The position numbers and the translations under genes are program-made. A model generated the notes under the pieces. The model was not told the origin of the DNA and searched no databases. It saw nothing but the letters and a program-made list of their open reading frames with translations. Positions 39,598 to 41,578 of a DNA stretch of 41,578 nt are shown here, in pieces. Position 1 is the first letter of the stretch. Every line of letters begins with the position of its first letter. The stretch comes from Candidatus Kuenenia stuttgartensis (lineage in GTDB: Bacteria; Planctomycetota; Planctomycetia; Pirellulales; UBA1268), in the NCBI GenBank assembly GCA_945877135.1, contig CAMCQY010000018.1, forward strand, positions 1 through 41,578, given 5' to 3'.

Positions 39598-40422
39598 CTA
39601 CGCCGGCTTCTGCACCAATTCCAGCAGCCGGCCGGGCGAGCCCATGATGTTGTAGCCGGCGTCAACGTGGAGAATCTCGCCGGTGATGCCGAACGAGTCT
39701 TTCGAGAGCAGCCAGGCGCCAGCCTTGCCGACCTCGTCCTGCGTGATGTTGCGGCCCATCGGCGCCATCCGCTCATAGAGGCCGAGCATCTCGTCCACAC
39801 CAGCGCCGCGGCCGGCGAGCGTACGGACCGGGCCAGCGCTCACCGCGTTGACGCGAACACCAGCGGGCCCGAGATCATAGGCCATGTACTTCACGCAGGC
39901 GTCGAGCGTCGCCTTGCAGACGCCCATGATGTTATAGCCGGGGACGACCTTCTCACCGCCGAAGTAGGTGAGCGTGAGGATCGAGGCGTCTTTGGAGAGG
40001 ATCTTGCGGCAGAGGCGTCCGACCGCCAGCAGACTGTAGGCGCTCGTCTCCATGGCGGTGCGGAATCCCTCGCGGCTGCAGTCGGTGGTTTCCCCCTTGA
40101 GGTCGTCGAGCGGGGCGTAGGCGATCGAGTGGACGACGAAGTCGATCGTGCCAAACTCCTGCTTGGCCCGGTCCATGACGGCGGCGATCTGCTCGTCATT
40201 GGAAACATCCATTGGCACCAGGAACTTCGCGTTTGGCTCTGGATCGGTGAGCTGGGCCACGCGGCGGCGATTCCGCTGCCGCTCGTCATCGGGCCGGTCG
40301 GGGAGGTGGGAGAAGCCGATCTGGCCGCCACCGGCGAGAATCTCCTTGGCGATGGCCCAGGCGAGCGAGTGATCGTTGGCAACGCCGAGAACCAAACCCT
40401 TCATTCCATCGAACCTGCCCAT
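39598..40422 (-). CDS. fabI: Enoyl-[acyl-carrier-protein] reductase FabI
   Basis: A 274-residue FabI, the last step of each fatty-acid elongation cycle. N-terminus MKGLVLGVANDHSLAWAIAK is the cofactor motif; LTLTYFGGEKVVPGYNIMGV and CKATLDACVKYMAYDLGP include the catalytic Tyr-x6-Lys (YNIMGVCK); RTLAGRG marks the substrate loop. I chose the ATG at 40422 with AGAGGA six bases upstream; a longer frame is unsupported. It stands opposite tRNA-Lys and gmd. NADH or NADPH preference is not assigned. Confidence 0.95.
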   Translation of the reverse strand: MGRFDGMKGLVLGVANDHSLAWAIAKEILAGGGQIGFSHLPDRPDDERQRNRRRVAQLTDPEPNAKFLVPMDVSNDEQIAAVMDRAKQEFGTIDFVVHSIAYAPLDDLKGETTDCSREGFRTAMETSAYSLLAVGRLCRKILSKDASILTLTYFGGEKVVPGYNIMGVCKATLDACVKYMAYDLGPAGVRVNAVSAGPVRTLAGRGAGVDEMLGLYERMAPMGRNITQDEVGKAGAWLLSKDSFGITGEILHVDAGYNIMGSPGRLLELVQKPA

Positions 40423-40513
40423 GGGAATCCTCTTTGAAAGTTGTGTCGTGTGCGGAGGAGGAAATGTAGCGGGTCTGCCGGAATCGCTCAACGCGGCGTG
40501 TGGGCCGCGGGCC

Positions 40514-40542
40514 TTGCCGGGCGATGATCCGATGGGTAAAAC
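40514..40542 (+). promoter_or_regulatory. Candidate promoter of tRNA-Lys
   Basis: TTGCCG (40514-40519), 17 bp, then TAAAAC (40537-40542). The expected start lies near 40549, just before the tRNA 5' end at 40553. Confidence 0.45.
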
Positions 40543-40552
40543 TGTGTCGAAA

Positions 40553-40626
40553 GCCTCGTTAGCTCAATTGGTCAGAGCATCTGACTCTTAATCAGAGGGT
40601 TCTTGGTTCGAGTCCAAGACGAGGCA
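40553..40626 (+). tRNA. tRNA-Lys (anticodon CTT)
   Basis: Acceptor GCCTCGT pairs with ACGAGGC; D arm AGCTCAATTGGTCAGAGC; anticodon stem TCTGA/TCAGA with loop CTCTTAA; T arm CTTGG-TTCGAGT-CCAAG. Discriminator A; CCA is not encoded. Confidence 0.95.
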
Positions 40627-40647
40627 CTCAGTAGACGTGCAGCATCC

Positions 40648-41578
40648 GTGAAGAAGGCTCTGATCGTCGGCGTGTCGGGGCAGGATGGCGGCTATCTCGC
40701 CAGCCTGCTGCTCGAAAAGGGCTACGAAGTCCACGGAACGTCGCGAGATCCCGACCGAGCCTCCTTTGCCGCACTCCGGTCACTGGGCATCGCCGACCGT
40801 GTCAACGTCCATGCGATGACGCCGACCGACTTCACAAGCGTGCTCACGCTCCTGCGGCACGTCGAGGCCGACGAGATCTACAACTTGTCGGGGCAGTCTT
40901 CGGTCGGCCTGTCGTTTCGCCAGCCGTTGGAGACCTTCGACAGCATCACGATCGCGACGATGCACCTGCTCGAGTGCATCCGATTGCTGGAAAAGCCGGT
41001 GCGGTTCTACAACGCTGGGTCGAGCGAGGTGTTTGGCAACACGCCGGCACCTGCCGACGAACTGACGCCGTTCCGTCCCCGTAGCCCCTACGCCACGGCC
41101 AAGGCGGCCGCCCACAATGCCGTCGCCAACTACCGCGAGGCCTACGGGCTCCACGCAAGCACCGGGATCCTGTTCAACCATGAGTCGCCGTTTCGCCCGG
41201 AGCGGTTTGTGACGAGCAAGGTGGTGCAGGCGGCCCGTCGCATCGCCGCCGGCTCGCGAGAGCGGCTGTCGCTCGGCAACCTGAGCGTTCAACGCGACTG
41301 GGGTTGGGCACCGGAATACGTTGATGCGATGTGGCGGATCGTGCAGCACGAAGCGGCCGATGACTTCGTGATCGCCACCGGCAAGAGCCACTCGCTGCGG
41401 GAGTTCGTGGAGCGGGTCTTCGCCTGCCTACACCTCGACGCCCGCGACCACGTTGACGAGCATGCGGAACCGGCCCGCCCATCGGATATCGCCGTGAGTG
41501 CCGGCAACCCTGGCAAGGCCCAGGCTGAGCTGGGGTGGAAGGCAATGTATGACCTCGACATGATCGTGCGGGCGCTCG
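40648..41578 (+). CDS. gmd: GDP-mannose 4,6-dehydratase (cut by window end)
   Basis: About 310 residues are visible and the frame is still open. The extended SDR starts ALIVGVSGQDGGYLASLLLE (GxxGQDG motif of GMD). It continues with DEIYNLSGQSSVGLSFRQP, AGSSEVFGNTPAPADE, SPYATAKAAAHNAV (Tyr-x-x-x-Lys), FNHESPFRPERFVTSKV and LSLGNLSVQRDWGWAPEYVD. The enzyme makes GDP-4-keto-6-deoxymannose for fucose, rhamnose or related envelope sugars. A GTG start at 40648, 22 bases after tRNA-Lys, fits the N-terminus. The following gene, perhaps a GDP-fucose synthase or a glycosyltransferase, lies outside the window. Confidence 0.93.
   Translation, partial: MKKALIVGVSGQDGGYLASLLLEKGYEVHGTSRDPDRASFAALRSLGIADRVNVHAMTPTDFTSVLTLLRHVEADEIYNLSGQSSVGLSFRQPLETFDSITIATMHLLECIRLLEKPVRFYNAGSSEVFGNTPAPADELTPFRPRSPYATAKAAAHNAVANYREAYGLHASTGILFNHESPFRPERFVTSKVVQAARRIAAGSRERLSLGNLSVQRDWGWAPEYVDAMWRIVQHEAADDFVIATGKSHSLREFVERVFACLHLDARDHVDEHAEPARPSDIAVSAGNPGKAQAELGWKAMYDLDMIVRAL

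Overview
The window is GC-rich bacterial chromosome, most likely from a planctomycete. The pointers are the proteins: a bacterial tetrahydromethanopterin (H4MPT) C1 gene set (fae, mtdB, mch and accessory genes), a MerR-type helix-turn-helix protein fused to a degenerate receiver domain, a FlgI-like HEAT-repeat lipoprotein, a CbpA-rnpA-yidD block without rpmH or dnaA, and a planctomycete-style recombinase. The species cannot be named from the sequence alone. Every functional call rests on reading motifs; no database search was run.

Layout. Positions 1-2.8 kb are an accessory edge: a frameshifted large serine recombinase, a tRNA-Met gene, and a two-gene unit of a nucleotidyltransferase-like protein and a 79-residue partner. 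From 2.9 to 6.2 kb a secreted CxxC protein lies divergent from an FdhF/YdeP-type molybdopterin oxidoreductase, followed by a cluster of short palindrome-forming repeats. From 6.2 to 15 kb comes core information processing: mutS, a divergent SRP RNA with a good promoter, dnaX, recR, rpoN, nrdR, then moaC and the HTH-receiver protein on the other strand. From 15.5 to 21 kb smc is translationally coupled to the FlgI-like lipoprotein, with rimI divergent from them.

From 21.9 to 35.2 kb eight genes (ATP-grasp, fae, mtdB, RimK-like ATP-grasp, mch, a DtxR-family regulator, a PTPS/QueD homologue and a CitG-like protein) form a split cluster. Seven belong to, or resemble, the enzymes that capture formaldehyde on H4MPT and oxidise it, or the proteins thought to build the cofactor. 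The split is made by a minus-strand operon FHA-rsgA-hflX-SDR, the RNase P RNA gene and a ribbon-helix-helix protein. Palindromes of one family flank the mch operon. The formyltransferase/hydrolase genes and known cofactor genes such as beta-RFAP synthase are not here, so the pathway must be completed elsewhere.

From 35.3 to 41.6 kb are ppk1, cbpA-rnpA-yidD, a 128-bp inverted-repeat element, fabI, tRNA-Lys, and a GDP-mannose 4,6-dehydratase gene cut by the window end.

Many neighbours overlap by ATGA (2524, 19207, 26359, 27726, 31933, 34258), which suggests translational coupling. The observations most worth following are the split H4MPT gene set, an A9 slippage site in dnaX at the position where E. 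coli makes its gamma subunit, the palindromes flanking mch, and the SMC-coupled FlgI-like lipoprotein.
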